Source: Acidobacteriota bacterium
Lineage (GTDB): Bacteria; Planctomycetota; Phycisphaerae; WQYP01; JAJZKJ01
DNA length: 10,540 nt
Assembly: GCA_021804195.1 (NCBI GenBank)
Contig: JAJZKJ010000041.1
Span: forward strand, 1 to 10,540
Reading direction: 5' to 3'
In this document: positions 1 to 6,294 of the stretch, in pieces
Layout: each line of letters starts with the position of its first letter
Position numbering within the stretch: the stretch's first letter is position 1
Notes under the pieces: generated by a model
The model's input: only the letters and a program-made list of their open reading frames with translations
Database searches by the model: none
Told to the model about the DNA's origin: nothing
Translations under genes and position numbers: made by a program

Positions 1-31
1 AATGTTCCACTTGCGGATGGGAAACGCGTGA
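1..31 (+). CDS. Possible 3' end of an upstream gene (partial)
   Basis: Frame 2 at the window edge reads MFHLRMGNA and stops at TGA 29-31. This stop overlaps the GTG start of the next gene in a GTGA arrangement, the usual sign of translational coupling. Only about ten codons are visible, so the product cannot be named, and the frame could be non-coding. The dehydratase frame is also open to the window edge, so an N-terminal extension of that gene is the alternative reading. Confidence 0.25.
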   Translation, partial: MFHLRMGNA

Positions 32-513
32 ATTTCTCCCTGGTCGACCGTTTGATCAGTCTTACGCCCGCTCAAGCAATTACCATGACCAAACATGTAG
101 GCATGGCGGAAGAATATCTTGCGGATCATTTTCCCGGGTTTCCCGTTTTGCCGGGGGTCTTGATGCTGGAAGCCGCCGTGCAGGCCGCGGCGTGGCTGGT
201 GCGGGAATGGGAACATTTTTCGCATAGTCTCATTGTGCTCCGGGAAGCGCGGCAGATACGCTATGGAGCGTTCGTGCAACCGGGCCAGGCGCTGACGATT
301 CAGGCGGAGGTATTGCGGTTGGAACCGGCCGGCAGCGAATTCAAAATCCGGGGCGGCGCCGGCGCGGCTCTGGCCATCCAGGGCCGGATCGAACTGGCGC
401 ACCGCAACCTCTCCGAAAGTGATCCGACGCTGGCGGCGCTGGATAAAATGATGACTGACGCCGCGCGGGCTCGTTGGAAACAACTGCTTGCGGCGCCACA
501 ATATGCGGTCTGA
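28..513 (+). CDS. FabZ/FabA-like 3-hydroxyacyl-ACP dehydratase
   Basis: A 161-residue hot-dog-fold protein of the FabZ family. These cytoplasmic enzymes dehydrate 3-hydroxyacyl-ACP to trans-2-enoyl-ACP in fatty acid elongation. The signature is DHFPGFPVLPGVLMLEA at residues 33-49: the probable catalytic His is H34 and the acidic partner is E48. Their 14-residue spacing equals that of H54/E68 in E. coli FabZ. The length is close to typical FabZ (about 150). The start is GTG; MNFSLVDR fits the usual beginning of this subfamily, although the frame stays open upstream to the window edge. An acyl carrier protein gene follows 109 bp downstream on the same strand, which supports a lipid-synthesis role. 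It may be a specialised paralogue rather than the main housekeeping FabZ, because such dehydratase/ACP pairs often serve a dedicated lipid pathway. The family call is firm and the exact substrate is unknown. Confidence 0.9.
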   Translation: MNFSLVDRLISLTPAQAITMTKHVGMAEEYLADHFPGFPVLPGVLMLEAAVQAAAWLVREWEHFSHSLIVLREARQIRYGAFVQPGQALTIQAEVLRLEPAGSEFKIRGGAGAALAIQGRIELAHRNLSESDPTLAALDKMMTDAARARWKQLLAAPQYAV

Positions 514-611
514 GCCGTGCGGGTTTTTTCCGAACCGACCCGTTTGCCGTAAAGAATGGATGCCGGGTTGCGTGTGAAAATATTTTTCGGAATTTTCCGC
601 GGCCCATAGAC

Positions 612-617
612 AGGGGA
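612..617 (+). promoter_or_regulatory. Ribosome binding site of the acyl carrier protein
   Basis: AGGGGA lies 5 nt before ATG 623. It favours that start over the in-frame ATG at 629. No clear promoter was found in the 109-bp gap after the dehydratase gene, so co-transcription is plausible. Confidence 0.6.
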
Positions 618-622
618 TTATT

Positions 623-1015
623 ATGTCGATGACGCAGGATGAAGTGTTTGCCAAAGTTCGCACCGTGCTGACCGGCGCTTTGGCGGTGGACGCCGACGAG
701 GTGACGCCGCAAGCCCGTTTGAATGAGGACCTGGGGGCGGAATCAATTGATTATCTCGACATCACGTTTCAGTTGGAGAAGGCTTTCGGCATCAAGATTC
801 CCCAGGCGGATCTTTCACCGGAGAGCGTTTTTTCCAATCCTGAATGTGTGGTCAACGGGAAGGTAACGCCCAAAGGTCTGGAAGAGTTAAAACACCGAAT
901 GCCCTTCGCCGATCTGACCGAATTTGAGAAGGATCCCGACATCAACAAGTTCCGCGACGTGTTTACCGTGGATACGCTGGTCCGCTATGTGATGAGCAAG
1001 CTTGGCGTCGCTTGA
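623..1015 (+). CDS. Acyl carrier protein, extended form
   Basis: A 130-residue acyl carrier protein. It would carry acyl chains as thioesters on a 4'-phosphopantetheine arm in the cytoplasm. The N-terminal half is a standard ACP: helix I at about residues 5-20, then LNEDLGAESIDYLDI (residues 33-47), with S41 the expected phosphopantetheine attachment site (GAES in place of the common GADS), then acidic helix II. The C-terminal segment FTVDTLVRYVMSKLG matches the last ACP helix. About 45-50 residues (roughly 65-112) are inserted between helix II and the final helix, so the protein is far longer than the usual 77-80 residues. It sits downstream of the FabZ-like gene, its likely partner. The ribosome binding site AGGGGA supports ATG 623. 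It ends 22 bp from the convergent YceI gene, with no terminator seen between them. The ACP call is firm; the pathway served is not known. Confidence 0.9.
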   Translation: MSMTQDEVFAKVRTVLTGALAVDADEVTPQARLNEDLGAESIDYLDITFQLEKAFGIKIPQADLSPESVFSNPECVVNGKVTPKGLEELKHRMPFADLTEFEKDPDINKFRDVFTVDTLVRYVMSKLGVA

Positions 1016-1037
1016 AAAGAGCGTTCCCGCCAGGAAC

Positions 1038-1874
1038 TCATGGACGCGCCTTCCTTGTCGGCGAATGCCGCGCCAAAACGAAGTCCAGATTGAAGATAAC
1101 GAACACCCGGTCGCGCGCCCGGAAAAGACCGAAAAATGCGCGGGGCGGGGTAATCCCGAAATCGCTCATCCGCACGGCATGGCGCGCGTAGACGTGGAAA
1201 TGCCCGTGTGCATCCCGCCATATAAACATATTCGCGGAGAGCGTCCGCTCTTTGCCGGCCATGGCGAGTTTTCCGATGACGCGCAATTGCAGAGCCGGCG
1301 GACCGCCGGGCGGAGTTCGCCGAACTTGCACCTTTTGTAGTTTCACAAATACATATTGAATCATCGGATGCCGCCGGGCCTGCAAGGCCGCGTGCATCGC
1401 GTGGTTCATGCCGGCGCTATCGCCGCGCAGCGACAGCACGGGCACAAACAAATTCCCCAGCGGCGGGCGACGAAGAGGCAAGTCCAGTTGGGGGGTGGGG
1501 ATTCCGGCCCGATTCGAATGGGCGGCGGCGGCTTGAATCTGGTTGAACAACGCCTTGAGTCTCGACCGATCAGCGGCCAGGACGACCGCGCTGCGCACGT
1601 GATTACTCCGCGAGTACCACGGGAAGCCGATATTCGTCATTCCGTCAAGTTCCACGTAACTGTCGGAAGCGAGAGTAAAATCCAGCGGCATGGCGGCAAC
1701 GCGAGCGGCGGCCGCCGGGGGTCGCGCAATTTGCCGTTTGGGCGGGGACGCCTGGGAGCGGAGACAGGGACAATGCGCCAGAAAAAGCAGGCCGACTCCC
1801 AGCCACGCGCCACACGTCCACCCGCAAGGCCGCCGCAGTTTGCCGGACCCGGGTTGGATGGTTTGACGGTTCAT
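1038..1874 (-). CDS. YceI-family periplasmic protein B (divergent paralogue)
   Basis: A 278-residue protein, last of the three-gene minus-strand operon. Residues about 20-42 form a signal-peptide-like hydrophobic stretch (WLGVGLLFLA), with possible cleavage after RSQA; LAHC is a poor lipobox. The rest resembles the YceI lipocalin-like fold, whose known members bind isoprenoid or other lipids in the periplasm. VPVLSLRGDSAGMN (144-157), HPMIQYVF (169-176), GKLAMAGKERTL (201-212) and MSDFGITPPRAFFG (236-249) line up with the same blocks of the upstream gene, so the two are paralogues. The region matching the usual GTSxLHxW motif is replaced by LDGMTNIGFPWYS, so ligand binding may differ. Its ATG overlaps the TGA of the upstream gene by four bases (ATGA), implying translational coupling. 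Ligand unknown. Confidence 0.75.
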   Translation of the reverse strand: MNRQTIQPGSGKLRRPCGWTCGAWLGVGLLFLAHCPCLRSQASPPKRQIARPPAAAARVAAMPLDFTLASDSYVELDGMTNIGFPWYSRSNHVRSAVVLAADRSRLKALFNQIQAAAAHSNRAGIPTPQLDLPLRRPPLGNLFVPVLSLRGDSAGMNHAMHAALQARRHPMIQYVFVKLQKVQVRRTPPGGPPALQLRVIGKLAMAGKERTLSANMFIWRDAHGHFHVYARHAVRMSDFGITPPRAFFGLFRARDRVFVIFNLDFVLARHSPTRKARP

Positions 1875-2674
1875 TTTCGCACGTCGGATACCGAGTTTCG
1901 CCTCGTGAGTCGCCAGGTTACTTTCACGGTGATCGAATTTCCGGACCGGATGATTCCAAACATGGCGGTCGGAGGAGCAACGCCGAAATCAGTCATCTTC
2001 ATCCGGACCGTGGTGGACACCGTCAGGCGACCATGCGGCCGGGGCAATACGCCCAGTTGCAGTTTTAACGGGCGCGTGACTCCGGCGACGGTAAGCCGAC
2101 CGATGGCGGCAAAACGATACTCCGGGTCCCGCCGGGATGGTCTCGCCTGCAGAGTCGCCGCAGTCAAACGATAAGTAATGACGGGGTGTTGCCGCTGCTT
2201 CAGGGAGTTATATACCGTGCTGTCCATGCCGCCGCCCTCGCTGCTCTTGAGGGAGGCGACGGGAATGGCCAGACGAATGGATCGGATGGCCGCGGGTGAA
2301 CCTGTCTGCGCCACGGCGGGAAGGGTGGTCCTGGCCTTGGATTTCGTGGGCAACATCAATACGGCATGGCCAAGGATGGCGCCGGATTGGAGCGACCAGG
2401 CGTGGAGCGTTGAAGTGCCGTTGACCACCACTTCACCGGCCTTGGCGCTGCTGACGTACGTGACGCCGGAAGGGATGGCGGCGGCCGCGCCAGCTATCGG
2501 CATTCGGCTGATGGCAAAAAAAACCGCCAGCGCGGCCGCACTCCACCATATCCTGGACCAACCCACCGACGAGATTCGAAAAAAGCGGCCCGGGCGCCAC
2601 CCCTGGCGCGATTGCCGGCTCTTCACCGCCGGCCAATGGCCGGGCCACATAAATACACCGCAGTTACTGCTCAT
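1871..2674 (-). CDS. YceI-family periplasmic protein A
   Basis: A 267-residue member of the YceI family (lipocalin-like beta-barrel, typically periplasmic lipid/isoprenoid binding). A long basic, Trp-rich N-terminus precedes a hydrophobic segment (about 45-56, SAAALAVFFAIS) and a likely signal-peptidase site near AGAAAA. The YceI core follows: GTSTLHAW (86-93), IPVASLKSSEGGGMD (137-151), HPVITY (163-168), GRLTVAGVTRPL (192-203) and MTDFGVAPPTAMFG (227-240). I chose ATG 2674 because GAGGAG lies 7 nt upstream. A further in-frame ATG at 2689, overlapping the porin stop codon, lacks its own ribosome site and would add five residues. A shorter GTG start just before GWSRIWW would give a more ordinary signal peptide but has no ribosome site. 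It is the middle gene of the porin-YceI-YceI operon and overlaps the next gene by four bases. Precise ligand unknown. Confidence 0.85.
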   Translation of the reverse strand: MSSNCGVFMWPGHWPAVKSRQSRQGWRPGRFFRISSVGWSRIWWSAAALAVFFAISRMPIAGAAAAIPSGVTYVSSAKAGEVVVNGTSTLHAWSLQSGAILGHAVLMLPTKSKARTTLPAVAQTGSPAAIRSIRLAIPVASLKSSEGGGMDSTVYNSLKQRQHPVITYRLTAATLQARPSRRDPEYRFAAIGRLTVAGVTRPLKLQLGVLPRPHGRLTVSTTVRMKMTDFGVAPPTAMFGIIRSGNSITVKVTWRLTRRNSVSDVRK

Positions 2675-2679
2675 GGTTA

Positions 2680-2685
2680 AACTCC
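2680..2685 (-). promoter_or_regulatory. Ribosome binding site of YceI protein A
   Basis: Read on the minus strand, GAGGAG is followed by TTTAACC and ATG 2674. It lies only a few bases past the porin stop codon (2689-2691), so ribosomes ending on the porin could reinitiate here. It decides the start between ATG 2674 and ATG 2689. Confidence 0.65.
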
Positions 2686-2688
2686 TCA

Positions 2689-4338
2689 TCAGAAGCTGAA
2701 GGACACCTCCATTACCACACCGCTGAAACGCGGATTATCGACGGCCTCGACACCGTCGACAACGCCGGCGGCCGAGTTGAAATTATTGTATTGCTGATAG
2801 ACATATTCGAGCTTGGCCAGCAGACTTTTGGTGAACCAGTAACCGCCGCCGATCTGGAAGCGATCCACCCAGCCGCTGGTATCAACGCCGTGGACCGCGC
2901 CCGCGACGCCGTAGCTGAAACGTCCCGCCAGGTACAAAGCGGAATTGATGTGATAAACCGACTCGGCCGAGCCGTAGAGCCACCGTTCGTCGTAGGCGGA
3001 ATCTCCCGTCCAGCCGACGAATGAATAAACCTCCCACGGCCAATGCTCCCAAGTGATATCCGCCTGGTAAGCTTGCACGTCCAGCCCGTCCAGCGGGGTG
3101 ATCTGCCCGGGATTATCACCACCACCGAAGACCGCGGCGTAAACTCCGCCGCTGCGTTCGGCGGAATACAAGTGCGATGTTTCGTAGTCCGTGGCCAGGT
3201 TGGCCGCGGCGGTGGTACCGGCCAAGTTGGCGTAATAGGCGGAGAAAGATAAGCGCAGATCATGCAGCGGATAACCCCAAAGCTTGCCATGGACATCGGG
3301 CAGGCTGCCGTAGTCAAAGTGCTCCGTGGTGGTGCCGCTGCCAAGACCGACCAACCAGTAAAGCGGGCCTTTGACACTGTAAACTTCCGCGCCGATTTCT
3401 TCGGTGTTGGGATCGACGACGTAATTTCCGATCAGCGGGTTTCGCTGAACGAACGCGTTATTCGAACGGTGATAGTTCTGGTCGCCGAAATCAATGTCAA
3501 ACGCGCCGGCCTTGACATTGATATAGTCAAAAAGATTGCTCAACGGGCCGCCGGCGAAGGGGGCGGGTAATTGTTTGAGCAAAATATAACCCTGGTGGCC
3601 GTACATCTGGTTGGGATGCGGCCGGCTGGCGACGTAAGTATCGAAGAATACATCCAATTTTCCAGGAATCGACGCAAGGAAGTCGAGGTTGGCAAAAGGC
3701 GTCTGGAACCCTGGGTCCAGTCCGGGATACTGCTTGGTGGGGCTGGAATAGGCGCTCTGTTGGGTAAGCGCCTGCCATCGCCCGACGGTCTGCAAGCCCA
3801 TGTACAGGCGCATATCACCCAATTGGCCGATCTGCATGTGCATGGGAGGCCGAATATGCGCGGGATTTTCGATGCGGAATGGAGAAAAATAGTTCTCGCC
3901 CGTCGGCGGAGCGAACATGGATTGGACAGTCTGATTGATATTATTCGTGGGGACCCCTTCGGCCGCCCGCGTGGAAATCGCCCGGGAGTTGGCCATGACC
4001 TGCTTGTAAAGCCGCTGGATCTCCTCTTTGGTAGCCGCTTCGTTCATGGTTGCGGACTGGGTTGCCGCAATCCTGGCGTTTTGCGCCTTGAGGCGGGCAA
4101 TCTGGTTTTCGAGATTCGCCTCCTTAGTTTGGCTGGTGGTCTGATTCTTTTTAAGGACAGCCAGCTCTTTGGCCATTGCCGCGATCTGGGCTTGCAGCGC
4201 CGCATTGGTTGTCGGCACTGCCGAGACTCCCTGTGTGGCAGGCGCAGACGACGCTGTTGCAGCCCGTAACGCCGGCAACGGCAAGGTCGCCGCCGCCGCC
4301 AGCCCGATGTACATAGCCATTTTTCGTTGGTGTGTCAT
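2689..4338 (-). CDS. Porin-like outer-membrane beta-barrel protein with coiled-coil N-terminus
   Basis: A 549-residue predicted outer-membrane protein. ATG 4338 is preceded by AGGAAAGGA at good spacing and begins MTHQRKMAMYIGLAAA, a classic signal peptide with likely cleavage after LRA (residue 26). An earlier in-frame ATG (4389) would put 17 residues before the signal and is unlikely. Residues about 45-95 are rich in Ala/Gln/Lys/Leu heptads (KELAVLKK, ENQIARLKAQNARI), predicted to form a coiled coil as in porins with a periplasmic trimeric stalk. From about residue 165 alternating aromatic and polar strands dominate (for example LRLSFSAYYANLAG and RFQIGGGYWF). The chain ends in MEVSFSF; a terminal Phe is the usual BAM recognition signal. 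It probably forms a channel for small solutes, but the substrate cannot be read from sequence. First gene of the operon with two YceI proteins; a set of palindromes lies upstream. Confidence 0.85.
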   Translation of the reverse strand: MTHQRKMAMYIGLAAAATLPLPALRAATASSAPATQGVSAVPTTNAALQAQIAAMAKELAVLKKNQTTSQTKEANLENQIARLKAQNARIAATQSATMNEAATKEEIQRLYKQVMANSRAISTRAAEGVPTNNINQTVQSMFAPPTGENYFSPFRIENPAHIRPPMHMQIGQLGDMRLYMGLQTVGRWQALTQQSAYSSPTKQYPGLDPGFQTPFANLDFLASIPGKLDVFFDTYVASRPHPNQMYGHQGYILLKQLPAPFAGGPLSNLFDYINVKAGAFDIDFGDQNYHRSNNAFVQRNPLIGNYVVDPNTEEIGAEVYSVKGPLYWLVGLGSGTTTEHFDYGSLPDVHGKLWGYPLHDLRLSFSAYYANLAGTTAAANLATDYETSHLYSAERSGGVYAAVFGGGDNPGQITPLDGLDVQAYQADITWEHWPWEVYSFVGWTGDSAYDERWLYGSAESVYHINSALYLAGRFSYGVAGAVHGVDTSGWVDRFQIGGGYWFTKSLLAKLEYVYQQYNNFNSAAGVVDGVEAVDNPRFSGVVMEVSFSF

Positions 4339-4435
4339 GGTTGGTTCCTTTCCTAAAAAGTTCCATAAACCTCCAAAACCAAAGGGCAATGGCTACTCGC
4401 CCTTAACGATCCACGACTTTCATCCGCGGCAATTC

Positions 4436-4449
4436 GTGAAATATTTCAC
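4436..4449. promoter_or_regulatory. Palindromic operator candidate, site 1
   Basis: Perfect 14-bp palindrome GTGAAATATTTCAC, 98 bp from the porin start. Read on the minus strand it extends to TTGTGAAATATTTCACGA. This has the TGTGA-N6-TCAC(A) layout of CRP/FNR-family sites and also closely resembles the Rex operator TTGTGAAATAATTCACAA. It is the porin-proximal member of a four-site group. Confidence 0.6.
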
Positions 4450-4469
4450 AATACGTCGCAACGCTAACA

Positions 4470-4483
4470 GCGAAACATTTCAC
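4470..4483. promoter_or_regulatory. Palindromic operator candidate, site 2 (degenerate)
   Basis: GCGAAACATTTCAC differs from the perfect palindrome at two of 14 positions. On the minus strand it reads TGTGAAATGTTTCGCT, so one half-site is intact and the other weakened. Its start is 34 bp from that of site 1. It is probably a lower-affinity site of the same regulator. Confidence 0.45.
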
Positions 4484-4547
4484 ACGGTGGCGCACCATTT
4501 GAACCCTCATGGGCGAACATCCTGTCCTGAGCCTGTCACGTAATATC

Positions 4548-4561
4548 GTGAAATATTTCAC
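4548..4561. promoter_or_regulatory. Palindromic operator candidate, site 3
   Basis: Perfect GTGAAATATTTCAC. On the minus strand it extends to TGTGAAATATTTCACGATA, identical over 19 bp to site 4 read on the plus strand, so the conserved site is longer than the palindromic core and slightly asymmetric. Confidence 0.55.
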
Positions 4562-4689
4562 ACGCGGATTCATGATGCTTTCCTTCGTATTTGTAACGCC
4601 AGCCATCAGCTAAAAAATTCCAAGTTGCAAACAGCAACACTGTGTGTTCTCCATCAGTAACAGAGTTGGAGATGGTTTTTACGATGCCT

Positions 4690-4703
4690 GTGAAATATTT
4701 CAC
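4690..4703. promoter_or_regulatory. Palindromic operator candidate, site 4
   Basis: Perfect GTGAAATATTTCAC, the most distal copy, about 350 bp upstream of the porin start. Plus-strand context is TGTGAAATATTTCACGATA. Its distance from the porin may mean looping, an unrecognised second promoter, or a remnant of a larger regulatory region. Confidence 0.5.
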
Positions 4704-4787
4704 GATACATCCTAACCACCTTCCACTACAATAATTGAAGATTATCCATAAAGAGGTTGAGAAAAAATCAGGAAAATACCGCGATTT

Positions 4788-4842
4788 ACTATAGGGAATT
4801 GTACTCGTTCATCTAAGGGAATTGTACTCGTTCAACTATAGG
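4788..4842. repeat. 23-bp direct tandem repeat (about 2.4 copies)
   Basis: AGGGAATTGTACTCGTTCA occurs exactly at 4793-4811 and again at 4816-4834, a 23-bp period. ACTATAGG stands both before the first copy (4788-4795) and after the second (4835-4842), giving a third partial unit. On the minus strand the unit starts TGAACGAGTACAATTCCC, so the block has the TG...CA form of some transposon ends with internal subrepeats. No transposase lies next to it. It could be an insertion-element end left behind, a regulator-binding iteron, or a simple duplication. Confidence 0.6.
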
Positions 4843-5379
4843 CAAATGGCTTATACAACGCCCCGTAACCGATCACGGCGGCGCGGAAAACGGCCGCGGG
4901 ATTGCGATCCACGCGGCTGCGTGGCTGGGGCGGCGCGGTGATTGGCGGTCCCGGCACACCGGGAAAACCCGTGCCCGCCGGGATGTACGCGAAAAACATC
5001 CGGGGCGTGAACGGTTACATGGACGGTGTATCAACTCCAGACGCGGCTCCAGCTTTCCCGCCGCGCCGTCTACAAGTTGTTTGAGAGTGATTGCCGCACC
5101 AGATCAAGATTAGACGGGCGGCGCGGGCAATGAAGCCGCCGATTCTTTCACCGGCCTACGCGGTATAACGCCCGCCGAACGTTTCCTTTGCACTACAAAG
5201 CACCACTATGTTAACATGGATGGCACTTGGCCGTCGGGGAGCTCGGCATGGTGTCAATCATGTCCGAACGCCTGTTCCGGCGCGGGGACGGAAATAGGCG
5301 CTGCATGAATTGCGGCTCCGTGGCGGGCTCACGCCGCCCAGGGAAATAAAAACGGAATTATGTAAGGGAAGATGATCGC
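4843..5379. other. Intergenic stretch with no confident gene
   Basis: About 540 bp between the tandem repeat and the methyltransferase. A GC-rich open frame (4869-5084, first usable start TTG 4902) contains GVNGYMDG, faintly like the H-X9-DG end of planctomycete prepilin-type proteins, but the His is replaced and no ribosome site is seen; at most it is a gene fragment. A short hairpin CCACGC-GGCT-GCGTGG lies at 4909-4924. A weak promoter-like pair for the downstream cassette is TTGCAC (5188-5193) and TAACAT (5212-5217) with an 18-bp spacer, overlapping the 10-bp palindrome ATGTTAACAT (5208-5217). A 29-codon frame at 5260-5349 is too short to call. No C-protein gene or control box for the restriction cassette was found. 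Confidence 0.4.
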
Positions 5380-6294
5380 ATGTGCAGAGAAAGCAAAATA
5401 TGCTTAGGTGATTGCCGTGACGTACTGCGCGATTTTCCCAATAATACTTTTGACCTGATTTTCACGTCGCCTCCCTATGCGGATCAGCGCAGCACTACAT
5501 ATGGCGGCATCAAACCAAAAAATTATGTGGCATGGTTCTTAGAGAGATCAGAGCAATTTCAGCGTGTCTTGAAGCCAACCGGAAGCTTTGTGCTCAACAT
5601 AAAGGAAAAGGTAGAGCATGGTGAGCGCCATGTGTATGTGCTGGAACTTATTCTGGCGCTTCGGAAACAGGGCTGGTTGTGGACAGAGGAATATATCTGG
5701 CATAAGAAGAACTCTCACCCCGGTAAGTGGCCTAATCGTTTCCGGGACGCTTGGGAGCGTTGCCTTCAATTCAATAAGACGAGAAAGTTTAAGATGTACC
5801 AAGATCAGGTCATGGTCCGTATGGGTGATTGGGCGAAGGCGCGGTTAAGGACGCTTGGCAAGAATGATACCATCCGATTCAACAGTCGCGTGGGTTCGGG
5901 GTTTGGAAAGAATATCGCCCACTGGGTGGGCCGCGACATGGCTTATCCTGATAATGTATTGCATTTCGCCACCGAATGTTCCAACAAAAATCACAGCGCA
6001 GCCTTTCCGCTCGCGCTGCCAGAATGGTTTATCAGGCTGTTCACAAATTCGGGTGACTGGGTTCTTGATCCGTTCACTGGCTCTGGCACAACTAATTTAG
6101 CCGCCAAACTCCTGGACCGAAATTCCGTGGGCATTGACTTAAAGTCGGAACACGTCAGAATAGCCACCGCACGCTTGCATGGAGCCGAGGCGCATTCTCC
6201 GGAGAAAAGAGTGAATGGAAACGGAACGGCTCGAACGAATAATCCAGGATTGTTTGAACAGCTTTTGCAGAGCACGCATAGCGGCCCTGGATAG
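5380..6294 (+). CDS. Type II DNA methyltransferase, beta class (probably N4-cytosine)
   Basis: A 304-residue S-adenosylmethionine-dependent DNA methyltransferase that would modify and protect the recognition site of the adjacent nuclease. The catalytic motif IV, TSPPY, lies at residues 29-33, ahead of motif X (about 205-218, HSAAFPLALPEWFI) and the SAM-binding motif I, VLDPFTGSGTT (228-238), followed by GIDLKSEHV. Catalytic region before SAM region is the beta-class order. SPPY is more often found in N4-cytosine than in N6-adenine enzymes, so m4C is the likelier product. ATG 5380 has AAGGGAAG 8 nt upstream. The variable region between motif IV and X (about 75-200) should hold target recognition. 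The last 26 codons overlap the endonuclease gene in another frame. Base composition is more AT-rich than the flanking genes, which suggests horizontal transfer. Recognition sequence not predictable. Confidence 0.9.
   Translation: MCRESKICLGDCRDVLRDFPNNTFDLIFTSPPYADQRSTTYGGIKPKNYVAWFLERSEQFQRVLKPTGSFVLNIKEKVEHGERHVYVLELILALRKQGWLWTEEYIWHKKNSHPGKWPNRFRDAWERCLQFNKTRKFKMYQDQVMVRMGDWAKARLRTLGKNDTIRFNSRVGSGFGKNIAHWVGRDMAYPDNVLHFATECSNKNHSAAFPLALPEWFIRLFTNSGDWVLDPFTGSGTTNLAAKLLDRNSVGIDLKSEHVRIATARLHGAEAHSPEKRVNGNGTARTNNPGLFEQLLQSTHSGPG

Noticed and set aside
1356..2174. Long plus-strand frame opposite the two YceI genes
   Set aside because: The product is Arg/Gly/Pro-rich low-complexity shadow sequence, while the minus strand shows real YceI motifs in coupled genes.
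2515..2524. Run of eight A in YceI protein A as a phase-variation tract
   Set aside because: An A9 run also occurs in the housekeeping proA gene (about 8655), so such runs are not special here; reading frame is intact in both.
2178..2699. Plus-strand frame opposite YceI protein A
   Set aside because: Antisense to a well-supported gene with a good ribosome site; no family features.
3571..4269. Plus-strand 232-codon frame opposite the porin
   Set aside because: The porin on the other strand has a signal peptide, coiled coil and terminal Phe; this frame shows none of these.
4436..4703. CRISPR-like array formed by the palindromes
   Set aside because: Repeats are only 14-19 bp, occur in both orientations and at irregular distances, with no spacer regularity and no cas genes.
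5260..5349. 29-codon frame with a CxxC pair (RRCMNCGS)
   Set aside because: A single Cys pair, no ribosome site and very short; not enough to call a gene or zinc-binding peptide.
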